Both the position numbers and the translations under genes were made by a program. 64,000 nucleotides of DNA from JAUIET01 sp045106985 (GTDB lineage Bacteria > Pseudomonadota > Gammaproteobacteria > Pseudomonadales > JAUIET01). Each line of letters opens with the position of its first letter. The first letter of the stretch is position 1. Positions 43,405 through 51,950 of this stretch are shown here, one piece after another. The notes beneath the pieces were generated by a model. The model worked only from the letters and a program-made list of their open reading frames with translations. It was not told the origin of the DNA and did no database searches. The stretch is from NCBI GenBank assembly GCA_045106985.1, contig JBGCFQ010000010.1, positions 1 to 64,000 of the forward strand, written 5' to 3'.

Positions 43405-44244
43405 CTATGCGCTAGTGCTTACAAAGCTTCCCTGCTGGGCCGTAAAACGTAGGCTGAGGAATTGGGCACCAAGCAGAAAACCCGCATCAGCAGACGCGCA
43501 ATGCGCGACTTTGGCCACGGCGCTAAACAACTGACATTCTATTTTAACAAGGTGCCCCGCCTGCAAAGCGACCGGAAATCGAAACTGCAATCCATTCAGC
43601 GAAAGGTCCGCCAACACTGCGGCTTGTTTTTCTCCAGGCCAGAAAGCATAAACCTCAAGTGGGCAGTAATTCGGTTGGCGCTGAATACCACGCTTGCCTT
43701 CACTTTCCATCACCGTGGCATCAAGTAACTGCAATGGACTGGCACAGGCTAGGCAATCACTTTGCTCACTAATGTTCCCCACGTAAGGTTTCGCGCAAAA
43801 CAAACATGCCGGACCAGCATTGGTCGCGCCGTCATTGGCGCTTTGTGATGGTTGTTCGGAGCCGTTGTTGGCGGGTTCTTCGGTGTGTGTATTTTCATCC
43901 CTGCTTGTATCCGCCCCTTGATCCGCCTTTTCACTGGCATCGCTTTGCTCATCTGCACCGGGAGAGCTCGACTCTTCGAAGCCGGCTCGCTGCGACTTAG
44001 ACTGCTCGGCGGTGTCCGCCATTGTGCGCTCCCGCAGCAACCGTTCGTCGTACACGGCGCGCATTTTCGGGTCGCACAAAACAGAGTAAGCCTCATTGAT
44101 TACAGCGGCGTCCCACTCGTCACCGCCCAAATCAGGATGCTTTTTTAGCTTTTGCATAATCGTGCGGTAGCTCATGCGAATAAGCTCCACCGGCGCATCG
44201 GGCTGCACATGTAAGATGCGATAGAAATTACGCTTATTCTTCAT
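43405..44244 (-). CDS. J-domain / zinc-ribbon / PilZ fusion protein
   Basis: This 279-residue protein starts with a J domain (about 5-70) whose HPD motif is intact at 36-38 (KKHPDLGG). A low-complexity acidic linker (about 75-140) follows, then four cysteines C147, C150, C164 and C167 in a zinc-ribbon arrangement (CLFC and CLAC). The C-terminal PilZ-type domain (about 183-272) has QRQPNYCPLEVY in place of the usual RxxxR, and DLSLNGLQFRF for the [DN]xSxxG motif. J domains stimulate Hsp70, and PilZ domains usually bind c-di-GMP. The degenerate RxxxR casts doubt on nucleotide binding. A chaperone-linked second-messenger role is inference. Confidence 0.85.
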   Translation of the reverse strand: MKNKRNFYRILHVQPDAPVELIRMSYRTIMQKLKKHPDLGGDEWDAAVINEAYSVLCDPKMRAVYDERLLRERTMADTAEQSKSQRAGFEESSSPGADEQSDASEKADQGADTSRDENTHTEEPANNGSEQPSQSANDGATNAGPACLFCAKPYVGNISEQSDCLACASPLQLLDATVMESEGKRGIQRQPNYCPLEVYAFWPGEKQAAVLADLSLNGLQFRFPVALQAGHLVKIECQLFSAVAKVAHCASADAGFLLGAQFLSLRFTAQQGSFVSTSA

Positions 44245-44495
44245 TTCTGTGGACTGTCCTAAGCTGGCTTATGCGAATCTTATCGGCCGCCATCGTACTT
44301 CGCTGATGCAGTTCAGCCGATATTCAGTCTTTATAGCGTAAAGTGCGAAAAATCTCACAGAAAAGGCAGTGTGATATGGCAGATTTTCACCGAAAAATGG
44401 TGCAAAATTCCCGTTGTTCAAAAGTTCGAGCGCAATGCGCGGCAAAAACAGTTGCTGCAGCTCAAACTGCACAAACAATGGAGGTTGATAAGGAC

Positions 44496-44597
44496 ATGAA
44501 ACAACTAAGCCTATTAGTTGATGTTGCCGCAGTGAGCGTTTTCGCTTACGCACTGTGGATCGTCGTTTCAGAAACGTACTCGATTTTAGCTCTTTAA
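44496..44597 (+). CDS. Possible 33-aa membrane peptide
   Basis: From the ATG at 44496, with AAGGAC just before it and GGAGG further up, a 33-residue peptide is encoded. It is nearly all one hydrophobic helix (LLVDVAAVSVFAYALWIVV) with a short polar head. The frame is open further upstream (ATG at 44376), which would add a basic 40-residue extension of random appearance. A strong terminator lies about 180 bp downstream. Evidence is limited to the ribosome binding site and the membrane helix, so it may be spurious. Confidence 0.35.
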   Translation: MKQLSLLVDVAAVSVFAYALWIVVSETYSILAL

Positions 44598-44774
44598 CTC
44601 TCTGCTTCGGTAGCTCTTTTTGTTAAGAGGAAACGCTGCTGAGAGACAACACCCTAATTTGTCGGGCCTTATGACAAAATCGTGAAATCGCCGTCGTGTA
44701 GAAGCACCATTGCATAGCCTGCTACTCGACCTTGTTCTGATCTACCGACGACGAGCATTTTTCACTTATACAGT

Positions 44775-44806
44775 CCGAACCCTCACTGAGGGTTCGGCTT
44801 TTTTTT
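44775..44806 (+). terminator. Rho-independent terminator
   Basis: CCGAACCCTC and GAGGGTTCGG form a perfect 10-bp stem with a 3-base loop, followed by eight T on the plus strand. It must end a plus-strand transcript arising in 44.3-44.7 kb. This supports expression of the small frame at 44496 or of a small RNA in the 180 bp between them. Confidence 0.93.
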
Positions 44807-44816
44807 GCATGACTTT

Positions 44817-45698
44817 TTACATCTGCGGAATGCTGGCCAAATCAATTGGTAGCTCTGCACGACCATAGCGCTGGGCTCTGTCTGTCAATTGTGCTTCAGC
44901 GCTTTCAACACCAATCATAATAATAAACCGTTGGTCCTTAACGCCATCAACCGCGAAACGGCCCAAATCATCCAGGTCCTGGAATTGCAATTCCATTCCA
45001 GCATCGGCAGCCGCCTTCTTGAATTCAGCTACTGTAGGCGCAGGTATCCAGGGCTTCTCGCGCTGCAGATCTTCTGGACGATTGCGCTCAGGACGCCAAA
45101 TTCCAGTATCCAAAATACCCCCTGAGGGATAGAAGATAGACGCGCGCAGCTCGGTACCCTCAGTTTCTAATTGCGCGCCCAAGCACTCGGTAATGGTTGA
45201 AACAGCTGCTTTGCTTGATGCGTACACACTTTGATACGGCAGCGGCGAAATGCCACCGTCGCCAGAAGAGGTATTAATAACATGACCCGCTTCTCCTGAT
45301 TCGATCATTCGCGGCACAAAGGATTGAATACCGTGAATCACGCCCATCACATTCACCCCGTGCACCCAGCGCCAGTCATTGGGCGTGGTTTCCCACACAT
45401 TGGCCGACGGCGCGGCAACACCAGCGTTGTTAAACAATGCATGGCATGCGCCGTGCGTTTCATATACATGTGCTGCCAGTGCTTCAACTGACTCGGCGCT
45501 GGACACATCCACCACGAAGCCGCTGGCTGCATCATTGCTTAATTCGCCCAGCACGCTGTCTAAAGCACTCTGCTCAACGTCGGCAATCACTACTTTCGCA
45601 CCGTCTGCCAACAAAGCTTTTACAATGCCCTTACCAATACCGCCTGCGCCACCGGTTACAACCGCGACTTTACCGTCAAAACTGTCTAATCCTGCCAT
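44817..45698 (-). CDS. Short-chain dehydrogenase/reductase (SDR)
   Basis: From the ATG at 45698 (AGAGGAAATAAC before it) the protein has 293 residues; a longer frame to 45737 is less likely. It is a classical SDR: VAVVTGGAGGIGKGIVKAL as the nucleotide-binding TGxxxGxG, NNAGVAAPSANVWE, INTSSGDGGISP and YASSKAAVSTITE (YxxxK). The C-terminal extension is longer than in minimal SDRs and has an ordered tail PIDLASIPQM. It should oxidise or reduce an alcohol or ketone with NAD(P). No operon partner identifies the substrate. Confidence 0.9.
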   Translation of the reverse strand: MAGLDSFDGKVAVVTGGAGGIGKGIVKALLADGAKVVIADVEQSALDSVLGELSNDAASGFVVDVSSAESVEALAAHVYETHGACHALFNNAGVAAPSANVWETTPNDWRWVHGVNVMGVIHGIQSFVPRMIESGEAGHVINTSSGDGGISPLPYQSVYASSKAAVSTITECLGAQLETEGTELRASIFYPSGGILDTGIWRPERNRPEDLQREKPWIPAPTVAEFKKAAADAGMELQFQDLDDLGRFAVDGVKDQRFIIMIGVESAEAQLTDRAQRYGRAELPIDLASIPQM

Positions 45699-45847
45699 GT
45701 TATTTCCTCTACTGAGCGTGGTGACTTTAATTCGCATTGATTCTAGTGCTCAGTTATCCAAAGAGCCAGATCAGCAACGTGTCGGAATGTTTAAAGGCGG
45801 CGAGAATACGCCATTTGATACAAGCGCTACGAGCTCACAAAGCGCCG

Positions 45848-46846
45848 CTAGGGCGCTGTAGCAGTAAGCACTGCCCTACGCGGTGCAGGGTAGCCCTCTA
45901 TTGTTTTGGACCTGTCGACAGGGTCGAGAAAGTCGCTCAGCGATTCAAAGGTCATCCATTCAGTAGAGCGTTGCTCTTCCAAACTGGTCACCGACACATC
46001 GACCAACTGCACATCGCGAAATTTCATTTTTGTTAGCCACCCAGTTAAACTGCTAACGCTAGGAATAAACCAAACGTTGCCCATTTTTGCATAGCGTCCA
46101 ACCGGCACCAAGCAGTCTCCTGCTGACTCATCAATCACTAAAGTTTCCAGCACAAGCTGGCCACCAGAACGCAAGGCCTCGCGAAGGCTTTGTAAATGTT
46201 CGAAAGGAGAGCGTCGGTGATAAAGTATGCCCATAGAAAACACGGTATCAAATGCCCGCAAATTATTCGGTACTTGTTCTATCCTTTGTGGCACCACCCA
46301 TACTCTTGGGTTTTGAATGTAACGTTGTAGCACCCAGTACTGCATAACAAATAAAGGCGTGGGCTCAATGCCAATTGTTAAGGCAGCGTTCTCTCCACCC
46401 ATACGCCAACAGTGATAACCGCTGCCGCAGCCAACATCAAGAACTGTGCGTCCAGCGAGAGGTTCAATTGCATCTACCACTCGCGACCACTTCAGGTCCG
46501 AACGCCACTCGGTGTCTATCTCAACGCCTGCCAAGCAGAAAGGGCCTTTACGCCAAGGGTGGAATTGTTTGAGCTGCTCGCGTAAAGCGTCAGGATCGCT
46601 GTATCTTCCAAGAACGCTCACTAAGGCGCTATTCAAATCAACAGCATCAACATCAATAGCGGGCAACTCTTGCAGCGCCTGTAACCAACGCGGCAAGTCG
46701 CCATAACGTGTCAGACTTAGGTTTTCCGTTATTTGGCTATGCAGGGCGTCAACCCATCGCTGCAAGTCGGTGCCCTGCAAGGCGTCAATCAACGGTTGAT
46801 AGTTAAGTCCCGAGAAATCGTCCAGAGCCGGTTCATGCTGCAGCAT
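45848..46846 (-). CDS. cmoB: CmoB, tRNA U34 carboxymethyltransferase
   Basis: The 332-residue protein has an N-terminal helical region and a Rossmann-type methyltransferase fold with TVLDVGCGSGYHCWRMGGE for the cofactor site. FHPWRKGPFCLAGVEIDTEWRSDLKWSR and FDTVFSMGILYHRRSPFEHLQSL are characteristic. CmoB transfers the carboxymethyl group of carboxy-S-adenosylmethionine to 5-hydroxyuridine 34 of several tRNAs. It follows cmoA with a one-base overlap (46846), the classic cmoAB pair. Confidence 0.95.
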   Translation of the reverse strand: MLQHEPALDDFSGLNYQPLIDALQGTDLQRWVDALHSQITENLSLTRYGDLPRWLQALQELPAIDVDAVDLNSALVSVLGRYSDPDALREQLKQFHPWRKGPFCLAGVEIDTEWRSDLKWSRVVDAIEPLAGRTVLDVGCGSGYHCWRMGGENAALTIGIEPTPLFVMQYWVLQRYIQNPRVWVVPQRIEQVPNNLRAFDTVFSMGILYHRRSPFEHLQSLREALRSGGQLVLETLVIDESAGDCLVPVGRYAKMGNVWFIPSVSSLTGWLTKMKFRDVQLVDVSVTSLEEQRSTEWMTFESLSDFLDPVDRSKTIEGYPAPRRAVLTATAP

Positions 46847-47580
46847 TACTTAAAGGCCAGCAGCGACGCAAAGTTTAAACACTGAAACCACAGCTCTACG
46901 CGCTGGAAACCAGCGTCACGCAGTCTTGCTACGTGCACTTCAAGTGTTTCTGGTATTAGCACATTTTCTATCGCGGCACGCTTCTGGCTAATTTCTAAAT
47001 CGCTGTAGCCTTTGGACCGCTTAAATTCATGATGAAGGTCGCTGAACAATTCGTTCACAGGATTATCATCAAAGGCTATTTTTTCAGAAAGAATTAGAAC
47101 GCCACCGCTGTTCATACCGCCTGCAAGGTGGGCGAGCAAGGTGCTGCGCTTCTCAGGCCTTACAAACTGCAAAGTGTAATTCAATGCTATTAAAGAAGCG
47201 TTACTCACTTCAACATCGCATATATCAGCGTGCAGTAAGCGAACCGATTGCTGTACACGTTCACGCTCAAGAATTGTTTTGGCCTGCTCCAGCATGTCCG
47301 CTGAATTGTCGATCGCGATGATCTCGCACGAACTTTGCGATTCATTAAGTGCCTTTGCCATTGATAAAGACGTTGCACCCAAAGAACAACCCAAGTCGTA
47401 TAGCCGTGTTTCTGGCTGAGCAAAACGTTGTGCTAGAAACCCACTCATTGCAACAACGCTGGCGTAACCAGGCACTGAACGCGAAATCATGTCGGGAAAT
47501 ACAGAGGCTACTGCGGCATCGAATGAAAAGCCCGAAACGTCTTCTAGCGGCTTCGCAAATATTTGGTCCTTGGCGCTCAT
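46846..47580 (-). CDS. cmoA: CmoA, carboxy-S-adenosylmethionine synthase
   Basis: The 244-residue protein matches CmoA in length. It carries a SAM-binding region LYDLGCSLGATSLSMAKAL, DNSADMLEQAK, and the signature NYTLQFVRPEKRSTLLAHLAGGMNSGGVLILSEK (part shown). It makes carboxy-SAM from SAM and prephenate, and CmoB then uses it for tRNA wobble-uridine modification. It is the first gene of cmoAB on the minus strand, 44 bp from the YgiQ-like gene's end. Confidence 0.95.
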   Translation of the reverse strand: MSAKDQIFAKPLEDVSGFSFDAAVASVFPDMISRSVPGYASVVAMSGFLAQRFAQPETRLYDLGCSLGATSLSMAKALNESQSSCEIIAIDNSADMLEQAKTILERERVQQSVRLLHADICDVEVSNASLIALNYTLQFVRPEKRSTLLAHLAGGMNSGGVLILSEKIAFDDNPVNELFSDLHHEFKRSKGYSDLEISQKRAAIENVLIPETLEVHVARLRDAGFQRVELWFQCLNFASLLAFK

Positions 47581-47624
47581 GCTCGTTTCTATTTATCTTG
47601 TTACTTGCGCTTCTATATGCGTTT

Positions 47625-49832
47625 TCATCTACGTTTCTTGGGCCCCTGAGCAGACGTAGGTCGGCTGCTCCATTGGCTGCCGCGCGCCGCGTTCATCTTT
47701 TTGCCTTGCCCTGCACGCATCTGGCGGCCCCTGCCGCTGCGCGCCGACTGCTCGCTTGGCACCAAATGGTCATCGCCATCGCCGATCAGATCCTGACGTT
47801 TCATTTTAATCAGGGAATCGCGCAGGTAACCCCAGTTCTTGTCATCGTGGTAGCGAAGAAATGCTTTCTGTAGACGGCGTTGCTCAATAGTGCGCGCAGC
47901 GAATACTTTCTCACCCCGTTTGTAATTCAATTTCTTTAATGGATTTCGACCCGAATGGTACATCGCCGTGGCAAGCGCCATGGGTGATGGGTAAAACGTT
48001 TGCACTTGATCAACTCGAAACTTGTTCTTTTTCAGCCACAAGGCGAGCTTCAACATGTCGTCGTCTGTGCTGCCCGGGTGCGCTGCAATAAAGTAAGGAA
48101 TTAAGTACTGTTCTTTACCGGCTTTGCGCGAATATTTTTCAAACAGTCGCTTGAACTCATGATACGAACCCATACCAGGCTTCATCATTTTTTGCAGCGT
48201 GTGGTCTTCGCTGTGTTCAGGTGCAATTTTTAAGTAGCCGCCCACATGGTGAGTAACCAGCTCTGCCACATACTCTTCGTCAAGCACCGCCAGGTCATAG
48301 CGTAATCCGGAGGCTATCAATACTCGTTTTATGCCAGGAATGGCGCGCGCTTTTCTATAAAGCTGTGTGGTGGGAGCATGATCTGTTTTCAGACTTTTGC
48401 AAATAGTAGGGTACACGCAGCTTAGCCGGCGACAATTAGCCTGAGTGACATCGTCTTTGCAATTCAGCTCATACATGTTGGCGGTTGGACCACCAAGATC
48501 AGAAATGCTACCAGTAAAGCCAGGCACTTTATCGCGAATTTGCTCTATCTCGCGCAATATAGATTCTTCAGAACGACTTTGAATGACTCGGCCTTCATGC
48601 TCGGTGATCGAACAGAAAGTACAACCACCGAAACAGCCGCGCATGATATTAACGGATGTTTTAATCATGTCGTACGCAGGAATATTATTATCGCCGTACA
48701 CCGGGTGCGGTATGCGTTGATACGGTAGATCAAACACTGAATCCATTTCTTCGGTCGTTAATGGAATCGGTGGGCGCGTTACCCAAATTTCCTTGCTGCC
48801 GTGTTTTTGAACTAATACTCGCGCATTGTGAGGGTTGCTTTCCTGATGCAACACTCTGGATGCATGCGCATACAACACGGCATCGCCTTTAACTTTTTCA
48901 AAAGAGGGTAAGCGCACATAAACATCAGTATTTGCATCGAGCTTACTCAGCTCTTTGGTACTGAGCGGCATTGGAATAATACGAACTACATCAGTATCGC
49001 CATCACTGCCGCTATCACTTGCGTCTTTATCCCCATCACTGGCGCAACTTGCGCCTTCCTTATCAAGCATTTGATAGGGGTTGGGTATTTTGTCGATGTT
49101 ACCGGGCCAATCTATACGGGTTGAATCTACCTCTACCCATCCTCCAGGCACAGAGTCTAACTGCAATGCTATCCCGCGCACGCTACGAAGGTCGTCCATC
49201 GTGCGACCGGCAGACAGTTTATGTGCCACTTCAGCTATTGCTCGCTCAGCATTCCCGTATAGCAGCACATCAGCTCCTGAATCGATAAGCACAGAACGAC
49301 GCACTTCATCATCCCAATAGTCATACTGGGCAATACGGCGCAGGCTGGCTTCAATGCCACCAATAACAATGGGAGTATTTTTATAGGCTTCTTTGCAGCG
49401 CTGGCTGTAAACGATCACCGAGCGGTCTGGCCTACTTCCGCCTTCGCCACCGGCTGTGTACGCATCGTCGCTGCGCATTCGGCGGTCGGCGGTATAGCGA
49501 TTTATCATCGAATCCATATTACCGGCCGTCACACCAAAAAATAGATTCGGCTCGCCCAGCGCGGTAAATGCCTCAGCGCTGCGCCAATCTGGCTGGCTAA
49601 TAATTCCTACCCTAAACCCCTGCGACTCCAGGTAGCGCCCAATAACCGCCATACCAAAGCTGGGGTGGTCAACATAGGCATCACCCGTAACGATAATAAT
49701 GTCACAGCTGTCCCAGCCAAGCTGGTCCATCTCACTACGCGACATTGGTAAAAATGGGGCTGTGCCGTAACACTCGGCCCAATATTTTGGGTAAGAGAAA
49801 AGCTGCGGGGCCTTACTGGGTTGTATGAGCAT
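47625..49832 (-). CDS. ygiQ: YgiQ-family radical SAM protein
   Basis: The 735-residue protein is a UPF0313/YgiQ member. It has an N-terminal cobalamin-binding-like region with DIIIVTGDAYVDHPSFGMAVIGRYLESQGFRVGII and VIGGIEASLRRIAQYDYWDDEVRRS. The radical SAM core contains CFGGCTFCSITEHEGR (CxxxCxxC), the GPTANMYELNC region, and YFIAAHPGSTDDDMLKLALWLK. The tail is basic and Gly/Arg-rich (about 700-735). The family is broadly conserved but its reaction is unknown. It is on the same strand as cmoA, but no functional connection is established. Confidence 0.92.
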   Translation of the reverse strand: MLIQPSKAPQLFSYPKYWAECYGTAPFLPMSRSEMDQLGWDSCDIIIVTGDAYVDHPSFGMAVIGRYLESQGFRVGIISQPDWRSAEAFTALGEPNLFFGVTAGNMDSMINRYTADRRMRSDDAYTAGGEGGSRPDRSVIVYSQRCKEAYKNTPIVIGGIEASLRRIAQYDYWDDEVRRSVLIDSGADVLLYGNAERAIAEVAHKLSAGRTMDDLRSVRGIALQLDSVPGGWVEVDSTRIDWPGNIDKIPNPYQMLDKEGASCASDGDKDASDSGSDGDTDVVRIIPMPLSTKELSKLDANTDVYVRLPSFEKVKGDAVLYAHASRVLHQESNPHNARVLVQKHGSKEIWVTRPPIPLTTEEMDSVFDLPYQRIPHPVYGDNNIPAYDMIKTSVNIMRGCFGGCTFCSITEHEGRVIQSRSEESILREIEQIRDKVPGFTGSISDLGGPTANMYELNCKDDVTQANCRRLSCVYPTICKSLKTDHAPTTQLYRKARAIPGIKRVLIASGLRYDLAVLDEEYVAELVTHHVGGYLKIAPEHSEDHTLQKMMKPGMGSYHEFKRLFEKYSRKAGKEQYLIPYFIAAHPGSTDDDMLKLALWLKKNKFRVDQVQTFYPSPMALATAMYHSGRNPLKKLNYKRGEKVFAARTIEQRRLQKAFLRYHDDKNWGYLRDSLIKMKRQDLIGDGDDHLVPSEQSARSGRGRQMRAGQGKKMNAARGSQWSSRPTSAQGPKKRR

Positions 49833-50018
49833 AATTTACAGAAGAAACGGACTGCGTGGACCGCGAAATCGCGGCTGCGATCGCCCGTATTATTGGCGGC
49901 GGCCAGTATACAGTAGCTACTGCTAAGGCGTTAGCCGGCTCTAACCAGAAAATCGCTTCCCAGAGTGGAAACCGACGACAGGTGCAGGGATGGACCCAAA
50001 GCACTGCGTGAGGCCCGC

Positions 50019-50048
50019 TCTAGAAATGGGCAGGTGCCCATGTCTAGA
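50019..50048. other. 30-bp near-perfect inverted repeat
   Basis: TCTAGA-A-ATGGGCA, two G, then TGCCCAT-G-TCTAGA: 13 paired positions per arm with one mismatch. It lies 13 bp past the stop of the flavin-monooxygenase gene on the minus strand. The stem would be stable but has no T-run, so it may be a Rho-assisted terminator, an mRNA end-stabiliser or a protein site. Confidence 0.6.
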
Positions 50049-50060
50049 GATAAAACGCCC

Positions 50061-51239
50061 TCAGATAAAGAAGTCCTGGTTATCCATACCCAATTGCGTG
50101 CTGCCGTAGTTTCTAGAGAAGCTCGCGGGGTTATTCGCAACATGCGCTCGCGCCGTGTGAATATCCAGGAATCGCTGCTGAATCTCGCTACCAAGGAATA
50201 CAGAGCGACCACCAGCAACTTCAAACAAGCTGTCGACAATAGCAATGCTTTTCTCAATAACCAGCGAGGCCTGATAGCGGTATTTAATGCGGTCCTGCAT
50301 TGGGATCTCTTCCCCTGCATTAACGCACTGCATAATGTGCTGCATGTTGCGCTCAAGCACTACTTCCATTTCATCAATGCCGTTTAGCGCTTTGGCTACC
50401 CGTTCTTGGGTGGCCAAGTCGCCAGCAAGCTTGGTTGGGTCGCCGCTGGCGCTGCCCATAACGGCTTGTTTGTATAGCTCCAGTGCAGCTTTGCAGGCAC
50501 CAATGGCAGGTGTGCAGACTGTGCGAGAGAATATTTGCGCCCAAGGCACTCTATACAACGGGGCTTTGTTTTCAGCCAGCCCTGGGTTGCTCTTCACCAG
50601 GAAGCCATCCATTTGTTTGTGTGTGCGATGTTCAGGGACAAAACAGCTTTCTATCACGATGTCGTTACTGCCAGTACCTTGTAAGCCCATCGCATTCCAT
50701 GTGTCTTCAATCACATAGTCGCCTTTTGGAACTAAGAAGGTTCGATAACCTTCCCCTGGAATAATTCCACCCAGCAATACCCAGGAGCAATGGCCGGAAC
50801 CACTGGACCAACCCCAACGACCGCTGAAATTGAAGCCGCCATCAACCACTTCTACTTTGCCCATAGGTGCATAGGAAGAGCTAACTCGAGTGTGCACGCT
50901 CTCACCCCACACGTCCTCTTGAGCCTGGTTCGGCATCAGCGCTAGCTGGAAGCTATGCACAGCGATAATTCCACAAGCCCAGGCAGACGACATGCAACCT
51001 TCAGCCATAGCCGCTGACATCTTGAAGAAGTCATCGGGGTCGAGCTCAAATCCACCCCAGCGCTCTGGCTGTAGGGCCAGAAAAAACCCTAATTCTTGTA
51101 ATTCATCTACAGTATCTTGATGAACCTGCCGATCAGCGATGGTTTGGGCTGCACGTTCTCGTAAACGCGGTTGCATTTCAATGATCGATTGCAGCATATT
51201 AGCCGCTATTTCTTGTTTTTTTGTGTCATTTGCCGCCAT
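50061..51239 (-). CDS. Acyl-CoA-dehydrogenase-fold flavin monooxygenase (class D, HsaA/HpaB-like)
   Basis: The 392-residue protein has the acyl-CoA dehydrogenase fold but the features of two-component flavin-dependent monooxygenases: RWGGFELDPDDFFKMSAAMAEGCMSSAWACGIIAVH, FNFSGRWGWSSGSGHCSWVLLG and the C-terminal EVAGGRSVFLGSEIQQRFLDIHTARAHV, ending SFSRNYGSTQLGMD. The nearest functional analogues hydroxylate phenols, such as HsaA in steroid degradation or 4-hydroxyphenylacetate hydroxylase, using reduced flavin from a separate reductase. No reductase gene adjoins it. AGGAGACTCAC precedes the ATG. Confidence 0.85.
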   Translation of the reverse strand: MAANDTKKQEIAANMLQSIIEMQPRLRERAAQTIADRQVHQDTVDELQELGFFLALQPERWGGFELDPDDFFKMSAAMAEGCMSSAWACGIIAVHSFQLALMPNQAQEDVWGESVHTRVSSSYAPMGKVEVVDGGFNFSGRWGWSSGSGHCSWVLLGGIIPGEGYRTFLVPKGDYVIEDTWNAMGLQGTGSNDIVIESCFVPEHRTHKQMDGFLVKSNPGLAENKAPLYRVPWAQIFSRTVCTPAIGACKAALELYKQAVMGSASGDPTKLAGDLATQERVAKALNGIDEMEVVLERNMQHIMQCVNAGEEIPMQDRIKYRYQASLVIEKSIAIVDSLFEVAGGRSVFLGSEIQQRFLDIHTARAHVANNPASFSRNYGSTQLGMDNQDFFI

Positions 51240-51432
51240 GTGAGTCTCCTAAACGATTGATGACTGAATTCATCAGCTAGTTCTTACACAGGCTATATTA
51301 AAAGACTTGGCGCGGTAAAACAGTTAAATATCGAATACCCGACACGAGGCGCATGGCCTCGCTCGTTTTCGATTTTGGAATGCGATTTCAGTTGCTGGGA
51401 AGGTGCAGCCAAATCTTAGCCAGAGTAGCTGC

Positions 51433-51460
51433 GTAAGCTGCGATGTTTACCGCAGCTTAC
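51433..51460. terminator. Hairpin, possible terminator of the small secreted-protein gene
   Basis: GTAAGCTGCG and CGCAGCTTAC form a perfect 10-bp stem with an 8-base loop. It lies 21 bp past the stop of the minus-strand gene at 51481. It lacks a T-run, so factor-independent termination is uncertain. Confidence 0.5.
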
Positions 51461-51480
51461 TATGGGCACAAGTAGACGAG

Positions 51481-51774
51481 CTAGGAACCAATACGCTTCA
51501 TATCGGTGATCTCACCTTGGTTTTTGCTCACTTTGCACATCGCTTTGATCATCTCATCGTCTCCATTACGCATTTTCAGCCAAATTCGAATATAGCGCCC
51601 AGCTTGGCTCATTTGCCAAAAGTGGGCCTTCCCAGACGCCACTTCAAACTGTTCTTCCGCGTGCTCAATACACTGGCTAATAGCCTCATTTGTGCGCTCG
51701 GAGGCCGCTGAGGCGCTTAAGGGCAGAGCGGTCAGTATCAATAGTCCAACTGTGTTTCGTATCTTCATCATCAT
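51481..51774 (-). CDS. Small secreted protein, unknown function
   Basis: The 97-residue protein begins with tandem methionines and a clear signal (TVGLLILTALPLSASAA). The mature part is a short helical domain with two cysteines (AISQCIEHAEEQ and MIKAMCKVSKNQ), likely bridged in the periplasm, plus RYIRIWLKMRNGDDEMI. I do not recognise the family. It is divergent from the LysR gene at 51951, and the 176-bp gap between them contains an AT-rich palindrome, so LysR control of this gene is plausible but unproven. Confidence 0.72.
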   Translation of the reverse strand: MMMKIRNTVGLLILTALPLSASAASERTNEAISQCIEHAEEQFEVASGKAHFWQMSQAGRYIRIWLKMRNGDDEMIKAMCKVSKNQGEITDMKRIGS

Positions 51775-51857
51775 ATCCTCTATTGCCAGAGCTAAGCCTG
51801 CGTGGCGTTTGCATCAGGTACCGACAAAGATTAGTATGTGCATTATTTCGCGTATAT

Positions 51858-51875
51858 AGATATTTTTATATATCT
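51858..51875. promoter_or_regulatory. AT-rich inverted repeat between LysR gene and divergent secreted-protein gene
   Basis: AGATAT, six bases, ATATCT forms a 6-6-6 inverted repeat in an AT-rich tract about 80 bp from each start. LysR proteins bind AT-rich dyads in such divergent regions (T-N11-A type), so this is a candidate operator. Confidence 0.3.
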
Positions 51876-51950
51876 GATCTGCATATATGCACGAGACTTA
51901 ACAGTGTGTGCTGAAAGCCAAAATACGCCATTGTTGTTGGGAGGAGAGTT

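Noticed and set aside
43854..44148. Plus-strand frames opposite the J-PilZ gene
   Set aside because: They are antisense to the acidic linker of the fusion protein and show only hydrophobic low-complexity sequence that mirrors it.
49965..50387. 140-codon plus-strand frame over the 3' end of the flavin monooxygenase gene
   Set aside because: It is antisense to a clear enzyme C-terminus and spans the inverted repeat at 50019. No recognisable domain.
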